Positions 33,260 to 34,799 of a stretch of 34,799 nucleotides of DNA are shown in pieces. Position numbers and translations under genes: made by a program. Each line of letters opens with the position of its first letter. Positions within the stretch are counted from its first letter, which is position 1. The stretch covers positions 1-34,799 of the forward strand of contig JABDPT010000049.1 of the NCBI GenBank assembly GCA_013042605.1. Direction: 5' to 3'. This DNA comes from Paracoccaceae bacterium. GTDB lineage: Bacteria > Pseudomonadota > Alphaproteobacteria > Rhodobacterales > Rhodobacteraceae. The notes beneath the pieces are model-generated. The model was not told where the DNA came from. It was given only the letters and a program-made list of their open reading frames with translations, and did not search any database.

Positions 33260-34799
<1,540 letters not shown>

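Overview
The window reads as a chromosomal segment of an alphaproteobacterium of the Rhodobacterales (Roseobacter/Rhodobacter type). Several things support this. Composition is visibly GC-rich. There is a DUF1013/TrcR gene, a COQ9-type gene divergent from rpsU, a dnaX-ybaB-recR cluster, a membrane-anchored cytochrome c of the c552/cy type, a divergent hemE/hemC pair, and a short intergenic repeat (core CCGCCGGAGG next to AAATAT, ending in TTCTTCTGG) of a kind I associate with this order. Coding is dense, neighbours often overlap by 1-4 bases, and almost everything is ordinary housekeeping or transport. There is no phage, transposon, CRISPR array, tRNA or rRNA.

Layout. 1-4.4 kb: tail of an Lrp/AsnC regulator, rpsU, a coq9-like gene with a quinone oxidoreductase, an RNase T2-family gene, trcR and a GNAT acetyltransferase. 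4.4-8.5 kb: an MFS permease whose 3' end overlaps the convergent recR, then ybaB and dnaX. 8.7-10.5 kb: an ankyrin-repeat protein, then the SRP RNA gene (ffs, minus strand) and a pair of abutting hairpins. 10.5-13.2 kb: a three-gene NitT/TauT-type ABC importer of unknown substrate, with a strong inverted repeat between its binding-protein and ATPase genes. 13.5-14.3 kb: a DnaB/RecA-like ATPase gene broken by one extra base. 14.4-19.5 kb: a Tat-exported cyclic-nucleotide phosphodiesterase/nucleotidase, nudC, an SRPBCC protein, pheA and cytochrome c. 19.6-25.4 kb: a complete yejABEF-like peptide importer operon. 25.4-30.4 kb: a penicillin-binding carboxypeptidase with a SPOR-like tail, a HAD hydrolase, clpS, an RsmC-like methyltransferase, an SDR protein lacking the catalytic lysine, and a small lipoprotein. 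30.5-34.8 kb: hemF-cobT-cobS in one tight operon, then hemE and hemC divergent around a gap holding a TGT-N12-ACA (PpsR/CrtJ-type) site.

Genes that work together: rpsU is a translation gene, and ffs serves protein targeting; recR, ybaB and dnaX serve DNA replication and repair; hemC, hemE and hemF are steps of the protoporphyrin route, with cobT and cobS attaching the lower ligand of cobalamin. YejABEF and the exported nucleotidase feed on peptides and nucleotides.

I do not see a clear undescribed multi-gene system. The best leads are the frameshifted DnaB-like ATPase and the short N-terminal helical module it appears to share with the ankyrin protein, the intra-operon inverted repeat, the twin hairpins beside ffs, the candidate PpsR site, and two enzymes with altered catalytic residues (SDR and RNase T2).
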